Source of the DNA: Acinetobacter sp. NIPH 298
GTDB taxonomy: Bacteria; Pseudomonadota; Gammaproteobacteria; Pseudomonadales; Moraxellaceae
DNA length: 64,000 nt
Assembly: GCF_000369505.1 (NCBI RefSeq)
Contig: NZ_KB850055.1
Coordinates: 2,165,513 to 2,229,512 of the forward strand
Direction: 5' to 3'
In this document: one piece after another, positions 17,635 to 28,133 of the stretch
How the letters are laid out: each line of letters starts with the position of its first letter
How positions within the stretch are numbered: position 1 is the first letter of the stretch
Made by a program: the position numbers and the translations under genes
Notes under the pieces: model-generated
What the model was told of the DNA's origin: nothing
Databases searched by the model: none
The model's input: only the letters and a program-made list of their open reading frames with translations

Positions 17635-18090
17635 ATGAAAGACGCTTTACCCGCAACTTCTGGCCGCTCTAAATTTATTATTTTTTCCGTCTTTGTATGG
17701 CTGGTTCTTTTGTGCCTACAGTCCAGTTATATTGTGATTATTGGTGGCAGTGCTTATCTGTTTTGGACTTCGTTGGGTCTGTTGCTACTTAATTTATTGA
17801 GTTTCAGACCAAGCACTTTTAAAAATCGAACCGCGTTGCTGTTCACGACTTTGCTGCTGATTTATTTAGCACTAAACTCTCTTTTTTGTACTTATTTAAT
17901 TTTAGCATTTTATTGTATTTTCTATTTATATTCAGGCAATTATCGATATAAAAAGCTCATAAAACTCGCTGGATTGTTTTTAATTTTAATCGTATTTGCG
18001 CTGTATCAGGCTCAGTCCTTACATGAGTTAAAAGAAAAATACGCAGCTCATGAAACGGGTGAAACATGGCAACAGTACGGCGCTTTATAA
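17635..18090 (+). CDS. Hypothetical membrane protein (151 residues)
   Basis: Four to five hydrophobic helices fill residues 13-125 (for example FIIFSVFVWLVLLCLQ and LLFTTLLLIYLALNSL). A short polar, charged tail follows (HELKEKYAAHETGE), probably cytoplasmic. No family motif is recognised. It is convergent with the betT-type gene at 18143 and shares a terminator with it. The start codon choice is tentative, because no strong ribosome binding site precedes the ATG. Confidence 0.6.
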   Translation: MKDALPATSGRSKFIIFSVFVWLVLLCLQSSYIVIIGGSAYLFWTSLGLLLLNLLSFRPSTFKNRTALLFTTLLLIYLALNSLFCTYLILAFYCIFYLYSGNYRYKKLIKLAGLFLILIVFALYQAQSLHELKEKYAAHETGETWQQYGAL

Positions 18091-18101
18091 TACCCCAATA
18101 A

Positions 18102-18128
18102 AAAACCCCACAAGATTTGTGAGGTTTT
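18102..18128. terminator. Bidirectional terminator between convergent genes
   Basis: An 11-bp stem with one mismatch (aaaaccccacaa / ttgtgaggtttt) and a 3-base loop. It is flanked by A-rich sequence on the left and T-rich on the right, so it can work in both directions. Confidence 0.75.
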
Positions 18129-18142
18129 CTTTATTACAATGA

Positions 18143-20203
18143 CTAATCCTGCGAGTCAGGATACAAAAGGCGATTCCCCGGACCAATACGATTCATATGC
18201 AAGAAAGACATATGCCGCTCATATTTATCCAAAATATCATTAATCACCTGTTCTTTGGTATAGCCAGCCAAATCATTATCCTGAGAGCCCTCGTATAAGA
18301 AGGTCTCTAAACGATAGTAGAATTGTTTACCACGCTTACCGCGCTCACTAAAGTTTGGCGCTGTATAACGCACAGGCCAGATTTGGTAGACGAAGTTATG
18401 TTCCTCTTCCAAATAAATCGTGAGATCAAGATGATACAGCGCATCGTTTTCTTCAAGCGGTGTACTGGTCACATCAACCTGCATACCCTGCTTAATCAGC
18501 TCATCTGCAACTGTTTTCACCGCAGGATGACACACCGTATCTAACATATGCTGCGTTTCGGTTGTCCCCGGATGCTTCATCACACGCCGTAAACGCTGCT
18601 TCCAGTTCAGAATATCAACATTACCTACCACAGGAGCAGCATTGAGACTACGACTGGCATTGCGATAGTCTTCTAAGCGTAAAGATTTATACAATCCCGC
18701 CATCACCAACAGCATCACAAAACTAAAAGGTAGCCCCATAATCACTGTAGCGCTTTGTAAGGCGGTGATACCATTTGCCATCAACATCGCAAGGGTCAAT
18801 AAACCAATGGCAACCGCCCAAAAGACACGCAGCCAACGCGGTGCATCATTATCAATATTGGAAAATTTGGTGGTGAAGTTACCCAAAACCAATGCGCCAG
18901 AATCGGCAGAGGTCACATAAAATAGCAAGCCTGTAATCGTGGCAATCCCAGCGACAAATGCAAACCATGGGTATTGCGCCAATAGGTCATAGAAACCATG
19001 TGCAGGATCAGTGAGAACCGTTTGTGCCAATGCCGTATTGCCATCAAAAATAACATTGTATAAGGCACTATTTCCGAAGATAGATAACCATGTAATGGTG
19101 AACAATAAGGGAATAATTAAAGTACCGCAAACAAACTCACGAATGGTTCGTCCACGAGAAATACGCGCTAAAAACAGCCCAACAAATGGTGACCATGCCA
19201 CCCACCATGCCCAGAAGAAAATGGTCCAACTATTCATCCATTCAGTCGGTTGTTCAAACGCAAAACTATCTAAAGCCAAGCTTGGGAAGCGACTGATATA
19301 ATCACCAAAGTTTTGTACTAAAGCATTCAGTAAAAACTCGGTATTACCCAAAAATAAAACAAATAACATTAAGCCAATGGCGACATAAATATTAATTTCA
19401 GATAAAACTTTAATCCCTTTATTGACCCCCGCCGTTACCGAAATAATCGTGACAATGACCGCGAATAAAATTAAACCTGACTGAACCCATAAACCTTCTG
19501 GCCAATCGAATAAAACATGTAGACCATAATTGATCTGAACCACAGCGATACCACAGGTCGTCGCAATACCAAAAATCGTTCCGATCACGGCTGCCGTATC
19601 AACAGAATGCCCAATTGGACCATCAATTTTGTTACCAAAAATGGGATATAAAGCAGAGCGAATGGTCAGTGGTAAGTTATAACGATAGCTAAAGTAGCCC
19701 AAAGCCATGCCCATCAAGGCATACATACCCCAGCCCGTCAAGCCGTAGTGAAATAATGTCCACACCATGCCTTGACGCGCAGCTTCATAGGTTTGTCCCT
19801 CACCCACAGGTGGATTCATATAATGAGACAAAGGTTCTGCCACCGAGAAGAACATTAAGTCCGTCCCGATCCCTGCGGCAAATAGCATCGCCGACCAACT
19901 CAATAAACTAAATTCAGGTTTTGAGTGTTTTGGCCCAAGCTTGATATCACCATAACGAGAACAGGCAATAAAAACCACAAAGACTAAATAAAGCGTTGCT
20001 GCAAGTAAGTAGTACCAAGTAAATGTGGAACTGACCCAACCCAAAACCGTATTCAATACGTGATTGGCGAAATCATTAAACAAAATCGTGGTTAATGAAA
20101 ATATTAAAATTATGAGCGCTGAAACATAAAAGACCACACGATTAAGATGGTCTTTTGTTTGAATAGATGAATCATCAACTGCTCTTGGATTATCTGTCAC
20201 CAT
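18143..20203 (-). CDS. betT: BCCT-family choline transporter with long C-terminal domain
   Basis: A 686-residue betaine/choline/carnitine transporter with about 12 transmembrane helices. Family landmarks are the glycine-rich FAAGIGTDLMFF segment and the tryptophan-rich signature WTIFFWAWWVAWSPFVGLF. After residue 530 comes a hydrophilic cytoplasmic tail of roughly 150 residues, which in BetT proteins is linked to osmotic activation. It likely imports choline for BetBA. In Acinetobacter baylyi an osmotically controlled long BetT and a shorter osmo-independent one are known; this looks like the long kind. It lies 120 bases downstream of the other BCCT gene. Confidence 0.9.
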   Translation of the reverse strand: MVTDNPRAVDDSSIQTKDHLNRVVFYVSALIILIFSLTTILFNDFANHVLNTVLGWVSSTFTWYYLLAATLYLVFVVFIACSRYGDIKLGPKHSKPEFSLLSWSAMLFAAGIGTDLMFFSVAEPLSHYMNPPVGEGQTYEAARQGMVWTLFHYGLTGWGMYALMGMALGYFSYRYNLPLTIRSALYPIFGNKIDGPIGHSVDTAAVIGTIFGIATTCGIAVVQINYGLHVLFDWPEGLWVQSGLILFAVIVTIISVTAGVNKGIKVLSEINIYVAIGLMLFVLFLGNTEFLLNALVQNFGDYISRFPSLALDSFAFEQPTEWMNSWTIFFWAWWVAWSPFVGLFLARISRGRTIREFVCGTLIIPLLFTITWLSIFGNSALYNVIFDGNTALAQTVLTDPAHGFYDLLAQYPWFAFVAGIATITGLLFYVTSADSGALVLGNFTTKFSNIDNDAPRWLRVFWAVAIGLLTLAMLMANGITALQSATVIMGLPFSFVMLLVMAGLYKSLRLEDYRNASRSLNAAPVVGNVDILNWKQRLRRVMKHPGTTETQHMLDTVCHPAVKTVADELIKQGMQVDVTSTPLEENDALYHLDLTIYLEEEHNFVYQIWPVRYTAPNFSERGKRGKQFYYRLETFLYEGSQDNDLAGYTKEQVINDILDKYERHMSFLHMNRIGPGNRLLYPDSQD

Positions 20204-20323
20204 ACAATCCTCAAGGAATTCGAGAAAAAAAGAAAATATTCATCGTTGTCTTTTCCCTATTTAAGCAATAAAGAAAAGACGCATCTGAATAAAAAAATGA
20301 AAAATAAAGGTCATTAACCGAAA

Positions 20324-21922
20324 TTACATATCTTCTGATGGTTTGGTCTGTTGTTGGGATGACTGTGATGTCGTCGTTACAACTTGTAGCTGTTGATCTT
20401 GCTTCAATGCTTTGGCTAAACCAAACATATAAAGCAAAATAATCACGGAGAATGGCAATCCACAAAGTACAACTGCACTTTGCATCGCATCAAAGCTACC
20501 AGCTAAGAGCAAGCCAATACTGACAATAGTAATCACCACCGACCAAAAGATACGCAACCAAATAGGTGAATCACTCTCATTACTACCCCCTTTCGAAGAT
20601 AGATTTGCGATCATGAGTGTACCCGAACCCACTGGGGTCAAAAACAAAACGAAACAAATCATAACAACAATCCCAGCAATATAAGGATTGAAAGGCAAAT
20701 ATTCGAGAAACTTAAATAACGATAATGCGGGGTCAGCCAAGACCATATCACCTAAAACCTTTTGTTTTTGATCTAAAATTAAATGAATGGCGGTATTTCC
20801 GAAAATCGAAATCCACGCCAAAGTAAAACCAAGTGGAACAAGGCATACGCCTAAAACCACTTCACGAATGGTGCGTCCTTTGGAAATACGCGCGATGAAC
20901 ATGCCAACAAATGGCGCCCAAGCAATCCACCATGCCCAGTAAAATACCGTCCATGAACCCAACCATGTATTCGCCTGCTGGTCGTACAAATACATATCAA
21001 AACTTTTGGCAATAAACTGGCTCAGATAATCCCCAACATTCTGCACTAAACCATTAAGTAGATGATTGGTCGGTCCTGTTAAAAACACAAATAACAACAA
21101 CACATACAATAAGCGCAGATTAATACGTGACAGCCAAGCCAAGCCTTTTTCAATCCCAATCACCGTGGTAATCGTTGCCACAAACATCATCAACAACACC
21201 ACTGCAATCAGCGTTGTATGATTATTTGGGATGTCAGGTACGAGATAAACAAGGCCAGAGACGAGGACTAATGCGCCAATCCCTAAGTTGGTGACCAAAG
21301 AAATAACTGTGGCTAAAATACCAAATCCATCGACAAAATCCCCGACCCAGCCATAAATTCGCTCACCAAAGATAGGATAAAGGGCTGAACGCAACGCCAG
21401 TGGCAAATCTAATCGAAAGGCAAAATAACCCAGCGTGACACCGATCAAGGCATACAACACCCAACCATGAATACCCCAATGTAAAAAGCTATACATCATG
21501 GCATCTCGCGCCGCCTGAACCGTGCCGCCCTCACCTTCAGGTGGTCTTAGGAAATGATCAACAGGTTCAGCAACACCGTAATACAATAATGCAATGCCAA
21601 TACCCGCTGAAAATAGCATCGACACCCAAGCCATATAACCAAACTCAGGTTTATCGTGATCTTTTCCCAGTGGAATCTGCCCAACTCGCGAAAAAGCCAA
21701 CCATGCAACAAAGCCTAAACAAGCAACGATGACCAACATGTAATACCAGCCAAACAATTGGTTGACTTGCTCTTGCACATAGGTGAGCCAAAACTGGCTT
21801 TGCTCTGGAAACAGCACAAACAATAGGCCGAAAATGCCAATACTGATTGCCGAGCTCCAAAAAACAAATAAATTTAATCGAACGCGTTCGGATGTAAATC
21901 CAGCATTACTTTTTGACACCAT
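20324..21922 (-). CDS. betT: BCCT-family choline transporter, short form
   Basis: A 532-residue BCCT transporter with the same core motifs as its neighbour (FSAGIGIALLYYGVAEPV; WTVFYWAWWIAWAPFVGMF). The C-terminal tail is only about 40 residues and rich in Gln, Ser and Thr. Lack of the long regulatory tail suggests activity that does not depend on osmotic stress, as reported for the short BetT of Acinetobacter baylyi. The aromatic residues and the glycine-to-Asp difference in the glycine-rich stretch between the two paralogues may reflect coupling differences. It diverges from betI around the operator at 22002. Confidence 0.9.
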   Translation of the reverse strand: MVSKSNAGFTSERVRLNLFVFWSSAISIGIFGLLFVLFPEQSQFWLTYVQEQVNQLFGWYYMLVIVACLGFVAWLAFSRVGQIPLGKDHDKPEFGYMAWVSMLFSAGIGIALLYYGVAEPVDHFLRPPEGEGGTVQAARDAMMYSFLHWGIHGWVLYALIGVTLGYFAFRLDLPLALRSALYPIFGERIYGWVGDFVDGFGILATVISLVTNLGIGALVLVSGLVYLVPDIPNNHTTLIAVVLLMMFVATITTVIGIEKGLAWLSRINLRLLYVLLLFVFLTGPTNHLLNGLVQNVGDYLSQFIAKSFDMYLYDQQANTWLGSWTVFYWAWWIAWAPFVGMFIARISKGRTIREVVLGVCLVPLGFTLAWISIFGNTAIHLILDQKQKVLGDMVLADPALSLFKFLEYLPFNPYIAGIVVMICFVLFLTPVGSGTLMIANLSSKGGSNESDSPIWLRIFWSVVITIVSIGLLLAGSFDAMQSAVVLCGLPFSVIILLYMFGLAKALKQDQQLQVVTTTSQSSQQQTKPSEDM

Positions 21923-22001
21923 GTGGTTGCTCCTTGCAATCGGTGTATTCTTATTACTTTAAATCTTGACCAACCAATCAAAAACTCATTGATTTTTACA
22001 G

Positions 22002-22047
22002 ATCATACTTTTTATTGATTGAACGTTCAATCAATAAAAAGTATGAT
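22002..22047. promoter_or_regulatory. BetI operator: perfect 46-bp palindrome
   Basis: Bases 22002-22024 and 22025-22047 are exact reverse complements. The centre reads TTGATTGAACGTTCAATCAA, the form of the BetI recognition sequence. It sits in the 200-base divergent region between the short betT gene and betI-betB-betA, so one repressor site can control both directions. BetI releases DNA when choline is present. Confidence 0.9.
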
Positions 22048-22122
22048 AAAAAAATGTTATGATGTTCAACATTGAGAAATGTTAAATAAAAAGTACCTGA
22101 ATCGGGCTTTCAATGGATCAAC

Positions 22123-22746
22123 ATGACAAAACGTAGAGTAAAACCTGAGCATGTGCGACGCGAAGAAATTATCAGCGCCGCATTCAACGTGATTTATGAA
22201 GTGGGGTTATCCAACACCACCATTGCACAAATCGCAAAAAAAGCTGAAGTATCAACGGGTATTGTGAGTCATTATTTTGGTGACAAACAAGGACTCATCA
22301 ATACTTGTATGCAGGAAATGCTTAACGTTTTACGTCAGAAAACAGATCAATATAAAGTTGAAGCTGATTCACATCCAGAAAGCCAGATTAAGGCCATTAT
22401 TGATTCCAACTTTGATATTAGTCAGGTCAATAAACAGGCCATGCGTGTTTGGTTGGACTTTTGGTCTGCAAGCATGCACCTACCCGAACTTGGTCGTTTG
22501 CAACGCATTAATGATCAACGCCTGTATTCAAACTTGAAGTTTTATTTTCTCAAGTTACTCGATAAAGAACAGGCCAGCATTGCTGCTCGCGGATTAGCGG
22601 CATTGATTGACGGATTATGGCTACGCGGCAGTTTAAGCAGTCATGAAGAGTTTGACAGCCAACTTGCCCGTTCCATTGCCTATGACTATGTCAAAACGCA
22701 ATTACAATTTGCGCAAAAACCTTTGCAGGAGAAACAGAATGAGTGA
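22123..22746 (+). CDS. betI: Transcriptional repressor BetI (TetR family)
   Basis: A 207-residue TetR-type repressor. The helix-turn-helix is in the N-terminal 60 residues ([24 protein letters not shown]), and the C-terminal domain has the BetI-specific [16 protein letters not shown] and [13 protein letters not shown] segments. It represses the choline genes without choline. The perfect palindrome just upstream is its obvious binding site, so it is autoregulated. It overlaps betB by 8 bases. Confidence 0.95.
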   Translation: MTKRRVKPEHVRREEIISAAFNVIYEVGLSNTTIAQIAKKAEVSTGIVSHYFGDKQGLINTCMQEMLNVLRQKTDQYKVEADSHPESQIKAIIDSNFDISQVNKQAMRVWLDFWSASMHLPELGRLQRINDQRLYSNLKFYFLKLLDKEQASIAARGLAALIDGLWLRGSLSSHEEFDSQLARSIAYDYVKTQLQFAQKPLQEKQNE

Positions 22747-24211
22747 TGCACACGTTCATCAATTATATATCCACGGACGCTATGTAGAAGCAACCAGTGG
22801 TAAGACATTTGATAGTATTAACCCTGCCAATGGTGAAGTGATTGCAACACTTCAACAAGCCTCGCAACAAGATATTGAAGCCGCAGTTCATAGTGCGCAA
22901 CAAGGACAAAAAATCTGGGCTGCCATGACAGCCATAGAGCGTTCTCGTATTTTACGCCGTGCAGTTGACATTTTACGTGAACGAAATGATGAGCTGGCGC
23001 AACTTGAAACGCTCGATACTGGTAAAGCCTACAGCGAGACATCAACCGTTGATATCGTCACAGGTGCCGATGTACTTGAATACTACGCTGGTCTTGCGAC
23101 TGCAATTCAAGGCGAACAAATCCCGCTTCGTGAATCAAGCTTTTTCTATACCCGCCGTGAACCACTTGGTGTCGTTGCAGGGATTGGTGCTTGGAACTAC
23201 CCGATTCAAATTGCTTTATGGAAATCTGCCCCTGCGCTTGCAGCAGGCAATGCCATGATTTTCAAACCAAGTGAAACCACTCCCCTAACTGCATTTAAAC
23301 TTGCAGAAATTTATACCGAAGCAGGTCTTCCTAACGGCGTATTTAACGTTGTACAAGGTGCTGGTAGTGAAATTGGACAATGGTTAACTGAACATCCAAT
23401 CATCGAAAAAATTTCATTTACTGGTGGAGTCGAAACTGGCAAAAAAGTCATGGCCAGTGCCGCAGGCTCTACCCTTAAAGAAGTCACCATGGAACTGGGT
23501 GGTAAATCACCACTGATTATTTGTGCCGATGCAAATATCGACCGTGCCGCAGATATTGCGGTGATGGCAAACTTCTTTAGTTCGGGTCAAGTTTGTACCA
23601 ATGGTACCCGTGTCTTTGTTCCGAAAGCCCTGTTAGCTGATTTTGAAGCGGCTATCGTCGAACGCGTGAAACGTATTCGTATCGGTGATCCGATGAATCC
23701 TGAAACTAACTTTGGCCCACTTACCAGCTTTGCTCATATGGACAAAGTCCTCTCATATATCAATGCAGGCAAGCAGCAAGGCGCTAAGCTGTTGATTGGT
23801 GGCGAACGTGTCCTCGATGGCGATTTTGCACAAGGTGCTTACGTTCAACCTACCGTTTTTAGCGACTGTACCGATGATATGCGGATTGTACAGGACGAGA
23901 TTTTTGGGCCAGTCATGAGTATTCTCAGTTATACAACTGAAGAAGAAGTGATTCGTCGTGCCAACAATACCACCTTTGGTTTAGCGGCTGGCATCGTGAC
24001 TCAAGATATCAGCAGAGCGCATCGTATGATTCATCAGATCGAAGCGGGTATTTGCTGGATCAATACTTGGGGCGAATCCCCTGCTGAAATGCCAGTCGGT
24101 GGTTATAAACAATCTGGCGTTGGACGTGAAAATGGTTTAACCACTTTGGGCCATTACACCCGTATTAAATCCATTCAAGTTGAGCTTGGTGATTACCAAA
24201 GCATTTTCTAA
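22739..24211 (+). CDS. betB: Betaine-aldehyde dehydrogenase
   Basis: Oxidises betaine aldehyde to glycine betaine with NAD(P)+. The open frame extends upstream to 22643, but the ATG at 22739 ([13 protein letters not shown]), behind a caggag ribosome binding site, gives the normal 490 residues. Aldehyde-dehydrogenase signatures are present: the catalytic Glu in [10 protein letters not shown], the catalytic Cys in [16 protein letters not shown], the GAWNYP segment and the C-terminal [15 protein letters not shown]. It starts within the end of betI, consistent with translational coupling. Confidence 0.97.
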   Translation: MSDAHVHQLYIHGRYVEATSGKTFDSINPANGEVIATLQQASQQDIEAAVHSAQQGQKIWAAMTAIERSRILRRAVDILRERNDELAQLETLDTGKAYSETSTVDIVTGADVLEYYAGLATAIQGEQIPLRESSFFYTRREPLGVVAGIGAWNYPIQIALWKSAPALAAGNAMIFKPSETTPLTAFKLAEIYTEAGLPNGVFNVVQGAGSEIGQWLTEHPIIEKISFTGGVETGKKVMASAAGSTLKEVTMELGGKSPLIICADANIDRAADIAVMANFFSSGQVCTNGTRVFVPKALLADFEAAIVERVKRIRIGDPMNPETNFGPLTSFAHMDKVLSYINAGKQQGAKLLIGGERVLDGDFAQGAYVQPTVFSDCTDDMRIVQDEIFGPVMSILSYTTEEEVIRRANNTTFGLAAGIVTQDISRAHRMIHQIEAGICWINTWGESPAEMPVGGYKQSGVGRENGLTTLGHYTRIKSIQVELGDYQSIF

Positions 24212-24235
24212 AAAGCATTGCGCTTTATCTTCACT

Positions 24236-24269
24236 TGATCAACTGAATCACGATGTATTCAGTTGATCA
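24236..24269. repeat. Intercistronic perfect hairpin between betB and betA
   Basis: A 13-bp perfect stem (24236-24248 with 24257-24269, tgatcaactgaat) and an 8-base loop lie in the 78-base gap. No T run follows, so it is more likely an mRNA processing or stability element than a terminator. Confidence 0.6.
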
Positions 24270-24289
24270 TGCAACAATAAAGGCTAATT

Positions 24290-25984
24290 ATGAATAAGCA
24301 AGAATTCGATTACATTATCATTGGCGCAGGATCTGCCGGAAATGTTCTCGCAGCACGTCTCACAGAAGACCAAGATGTGACTGTTTTATTATTAGAAGCA
24401 GGCGGTCCAGATTATCGTTTAGATTTTCGTACACAAATGCCAGCGGCTTTGGCTTTTCCTCTACAAGGTCGCCGCTATAACTGGGCCTATTTGACCGACC
24501 CAGAACCACACATGAACAATCGCCGGATGGAATGTGGTCGCGGTAAAGGACTAGGCGGTTCATCCTTAATTAATGGGATGTGCTATATCCGTGGCAATGC
24601 GATGGATTTAGACCAATGGGCAACGCACAAAGGTCTTGAAGATTGGACCTACGCAGACTGTTTGCCATACTACCAAAAAGCAGAAACCCGTGATATCGGT
24701 GGCAATGACTATCACGGCGATCATGGTCCTGTTTCGGTGACCACTCCCAAACAAGGCAATAACGAACTGTTCCACGCGATGATCGAAGCAGGCGTACAAG
24801 CAGGCTATCCACGAACCGATGACTTAAATGGCTATCAACAAGAAGGTTTCGGTCCAATGGATCGTACCGTAACACCTCAAGGACGCCGCTCAAGTACAGC
24901 ACGTGGCTATTTAGATATGGCCAAAGGTCGTCCTAACTTGACCATCGTTACGCATGCCATGACCAACAAAATCTTGTTCAATCAAAAACAAGCCGTTGGC
25001 GTGGAATATATCATTGGCACGGATCAAGCCAACATGAAACAAGCACAGGCCAAACGTGAAGTGCTGCTATGCGCAGGGGCAATTGCATCGCCACAAATTT
25101 TACAGCGCTCGGGTGTTGGCGAAAGTAGCTTCTTAAAATCAATGGACATCGAAGTTGTACAAGATCTTCCTGGTGTGGGTGAAAATCTACAAGATCATTT
25201 GGAAATGTACTTGCAATACAAATGTAAGCAACCTGTTTCGCTCTACCCTGCATTGAAATGGTATAACCAACCCGCGATTGGTGCTGAATGGCTGTTCCTT
25301 GGCAAAGGCATCGGCGCAAGTAATCAGTTTGAGGCAGGTGGTTTTATCCGCAGTTCAGATGAGTTTGACTGGCCAAATATCCAATACCATTTCTTGCCTG
25401 TGGCGATTAACTACAACGGCAGTAATGCAGTGAAAGAACATGGTTTTCAAGCCCATGTTGGTTCGATGCGCTCGCCATCCCGTGGTCGGATTAAACTAAA
25501 ATCTAAAGACCCGTTTGAGCATCCAAGTATTTTGTTCAACTACATGTCAGCAGAACAAGATTGGCGTGAATTCCGCGATGGTATCCGTATTACCCGCGAA
25601 ATTATGCACCAACCCGCACTTGATCCATATCGTGGCGAAGAAATCAGTCCCGGAAAACACGTGCAAACTGATGCAGAACTGGATGACTTTATTCGCAATC
25701 ATGCTGAAACGGCTTACCACCCATCATGTAGTTGCAAAATGGGCGAAGACGAGATGGCAGTGGTTGATGGACAAGGTCGTGTTCATGGCCTACAAGGCTT
25801 ACGTGTCATTGATGCCTCGATTATGCCGTTGATTATCACAGGTAACTTAAATGCCACCACTATTATGATAGCAGAGAAAATTGCTGATCAAATTCGTGGA
25901 CAAAAGCTACCACGCTCCCAAGCAGACTACTACAAAGCTGGTACTGCTCCAGTACGCCAATCCCCTTTACGTCCATTTGCATAA
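24290..25984 (+). CDS. betA: Choline dehydrogenase
   Basis: A 564-residue GMC-family flavoprotein that oxidises choline to betaine aldehyde at the membrane. The FAD motif opens the protein ([20 protein letters not shown]). GMC signatures follow ([20 protein letters not shown] near 82; [15 protein letters not shown] near 262). The catalytic His lies in [13 protein letters not shown], with the closing [17 protein letters not shown]. Length matches BetA. It is the third gene of betIBA, with a good ribosome binding site near 24280. Confidence 0.97.
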   Translation: MNKQEFDYIIIGAGSAGNVLAARLTEDQDVTVLLLEAGGPDYRLDFRTQMPAALAFPLQGRRYNWAYLTDPEPHMNNRRMECGRGKGLGGSSLINGMCYIRGNAMDLDQWATHKGLEDWTYADCLPYYQKAETRDIGGNDYHGDHGPVSVTTPKQGNNELFHAMIEAGVQAGYPRTDDLNGYQQEGFGPMDRTVTPQGRRSSTARGYLDMAKGRPNLTIVTHAMTNKILFNQKQAVGVEYIIGTDQANMKQAQAKREVLLCAGAIASPQILQRSGVGESSFLKSMDIEVVQDLPGVGENLQDHLEMYLQYKCKQPVSLYPALKWYNQPAIGAEWLFLGKGIGASNQFEAGGFIRSSDEFDWPNIQYHFLPVAINYNGSNAVKEHGFQAHVGSMRSPSRGRIKLKSKDPFEHPSILFNYMSAEQDWREFRDGIRITREIMHQPALDPYRGEEISPGKHVQTDAELDDFIRNHAETAYHPSCSCKMGEDEMAVVDGQGRVHGLQGLRVIDASIMPLIITGNLNATTIMIAEKIADQIRGQKLPRSQADYYKAGTAPVRQSPLRPFA

Positions 25985-26048
25985 CCTAGTTAAGTTATGT
26001 TCAGCGCCTTAGCGATCTAAGGTGCTGCCAACCATTAGGAAAATTCAA

Positions 26049-26840
26049 ATGAAAAGAATTTTATTCACAATCCCTTTCGGCTTTTTTTTACACACGGCTC
26101 ATGCAACCGAGTCAACCACTGAAACCGTATCACCGTTTAGTGCCAATCTCACCGTTGCAAGTCAATATGTATCACGCGGCTTTCAGCAAACATGGAGCAA
26201 ACCAGCCCTACAAGGCGGTCTTGATTATGCACATCCGAATGGCTTGTTCGTGGGTACATGGGCATCGACGGTAAGTGATCACTTTATTCGCGACGCTTCT
26301 GTAGAGTGGGATGTTTATACGGGTTATTCGCGTAGTTTTGGTGATCTTTCTCTCGGTGTCACTGTCGCTTACTATTTTTATCCGGGTGCAGAAACCACAG
26401 CGGAAACAGGTCATACCAGTTTTGACTATGGTGAAATTATTCCAGAGATTGCTTATGGACCCGTCACCGTCAAATATGCAGTGACTTATACCCAAGATTA
26501 TTTTGGTAATAACTCAAAGACTTTAGGTGTAGGAAATGATCAGCACTCACGTGGTTCAGGCTATTTAGATGTCAATTGGCATCAACCGTTAGGTCAAGGT
26601 TGGTCTGCCGATGCTCATTATGGCAATCAACGTATTAAAAACTTTTCAGCAGCAAGCTTTCAAGATGCCAGTTTCTCGGTCAATAAAGAACTGCCTTATG
26701 ATCTTGCAGCTAGCCTCATGTATAGCAAAGCATGGGACAAAGAGGATTATTACAAAGAATACAGTAATGGTAATCCGAATGCCCGAGTCTCAGACCCAAT
26801 TGATTCGACTGTGACATTTTCCCTCACCAAAAGCTTTTAA
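26049..26840 (+). CDS. TorF-family putative outer-membrane porin
   Basis: The ATG at 26049 follows an aggaaa ribosome binding site and begins a classic signal peptide (MKRILFTIPFGFFLHTAHA). An upstream in-frame ATG at 26022 would spoil it. The 263-residue product has alternating beta-strand sequence (ANLTVASQYVSRGFQQTWSKPALQGGLDY) typical of the Gcw_chp/TorF family and ends in Phe (LTKSF), the usual barrel terminus. It lies 64 bases after betA, so an outer-membrane channel for choline or betaine is a reasonable inference, not shown. Confidence 0.8.
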   Translation: MKRILFTIPFGFFLHTAHATESTTETVSPFSANLTVASQYVSRGFQQTWSKPALQGGLDYAHPNGLFVGTWASTVSDHFIRDASVEWDVYTGYSRSFGDLSLGVTVAYYFYPGAETTAETGHTSFDYGEIIPEIAYGPVTVKYAVTYTQDYFGNNSKTLGVGNDQHSRGSGYLDVNWHQPLGQGWSADAHYGNQRIKNFSAASFQDASFSVNKELPYDLAASLMYSKAWDKEDYYKEYSNGNPNARVSDPIDSTVTFSLTKSF

Positions 26841-26917
26841 GTGCTCAATTTAACTAAATTCCAATATCTGCTGAGACAGAGATTGCTTAGGCTATTTTAG
26901 TCACTTAAAACAAAAAA

Positions 26918-26948
26918 GCTGCTATTTCCAAAAATAGCAGCTTTTTTT
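26918..26948. terminator. Bidirectional terminator after the bet operon
   Basis: An 11-bp perfect stem (agctgctattt / aaatagcagct) with a 3-base loop, with A run before and T run after. It ends both the plus-strand bet operon and the minus-strand dehydrogenase gene. Confidence 0.9.
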
Positions 26949-26957
26949 GAATTTCTT

Positions 26958-28133
26958 TTAAGCTTTAATCAACTGAATATCCGATCCTGCTCGTTTTGGA
27001 TCAATCAAGATTTTTGCATGTTGCTCTGGATCACGTAATGCATCAAAGGCATTGCTTACCCCTTCCAAACCAACCACACCTGTAATCAGTGGTGAAACAT
27101 CAATTTTACCTTCGGCAATCATATGCAAGGTGTCACGGAACTCCAGTGGCGTATAACCCAGCACATACTGGATTTCTAGTTCTTTATTGATTGCCAAAGC
27201 TGGTTCGATCTTATCGCTTTGCATACAAACACCAACCCCCACAATACGTGAGAACAGTGGTGCACCCTCCAATATCTGCTGCATGATACCTGCCACACCA
27301 ACACACTCAAAAATCACTGGGCGCTTCGGTAACAAACCGAGTTTGTCACCCACACGCATTGCATTGACCCATGGCAATGAGAAAGTCTGAACTTTATCAA
27401 AAATCCCCATGCCCATATTAATTGCTTCAGAGACATTACCCAGCAAACCAAGCTCTTTCCAACTGCTAAATGGAGATTGTTGTTTAGGATCAATCAATAT
27501 ATCTGCACCGCATTGCTCAGCCAACTTACGGCGATTTGGTGAAAAATCACTGGCAACCACGGTTTTTACACCCATCGCTTTGAGCATAATAATCACACCC
27601 AAACCAACTGGACCACAACCGATTACGATTGCTGGCTCATTTTTCTTAATTCGGCTACGACGGACCGCATGTAAGGCAACAGCCATAGGCTCAGTCAGCG
27701 CAGCACGATCCGCATCTAAACCATTGGGAACTTCAAACATCAAACTGGATTGAACTAGAACTTGTTCTGCATAACCGCCTGATGCACTTGGTGAAAGACC
27801 TGTTGGCACATATCCTTGTGGATCAACATTGAGCAATGGCATCGCACAAACCAAAGTGTCTGCTTTTAATTTACGGCGTGTTTTTGGACCATAATCTAAA
27901 ACCTTGCCACAGAACTCGTGTCCCAATATAAATTGATCTGAGGATTTGGCTACACCATTAAAACCGACTCGCGCTGCCAAATCATGCATGTGATCACAGT
28001 GATGTTGCATATGTAAATCAGAACCACAAATGCCACAACGCACGACTTCAAGTAATACCTGCCCTTTCGCTGGGACTAATTGGAGACTGTCTTCCAGCTT
28101 TAACTCAGCGTTATGACAAATCAGAGACTTCAT
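26958..28133 (-). CDS. Zinc-binding alcohol dehydrogenase (MDR superfamily)
   Basis: A 391-residue medium-chain dehydrogenase. The catalytic-zinc residues are visible in RCGICGSDLHMQ and LGHEFCGKV, and the NAD(P) Rossmann motif in VIGCGPVGLGVIIMLKAMG (near 175). The four-cysteine structural-zinc lobe found in many relatives is absent. Substrate unknown; proximity to the choline genes and another GMC oxidoreductase suggests a role in alcohol or polyol oxidation, without proof. Convergent with the bet operon. Confidence 0.8.
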   Translation of the reverse strand: MKSLICHNAELKLEDSLQLVPAKGQVLLEVVRCGICGSDLHMQHHCDHMHDLAARVGFNGVAKSSDQFILGHEFCGKVLDYGPKTRRKLKADTLVCAMPLLNVDPQGYVPTGLSPSASGGYAEQVLVQSSLMFEVPNGLDADRAALTEPMAVALHAVRRSRIKKNEPAIVIGCGPVGLGVIIMLKAMGVKTVVASDFSPNRRKLAEQCGADILIDPKQQSPFSSWKELGLLGNVSEAINMGMGIFDKVQTFSLPWVNAMRVGDKLGLLPKRPVIFECVGVAGIMQQILEGAPLFSRIVGVGVCMQSDKIEPALAINKELEIQYVLGYTPLEFRDTLHMIAEGKIDVSPLITGVVGLEGVSNAFDALRDPEQHAKILIDPKRAGSDIQLIKA

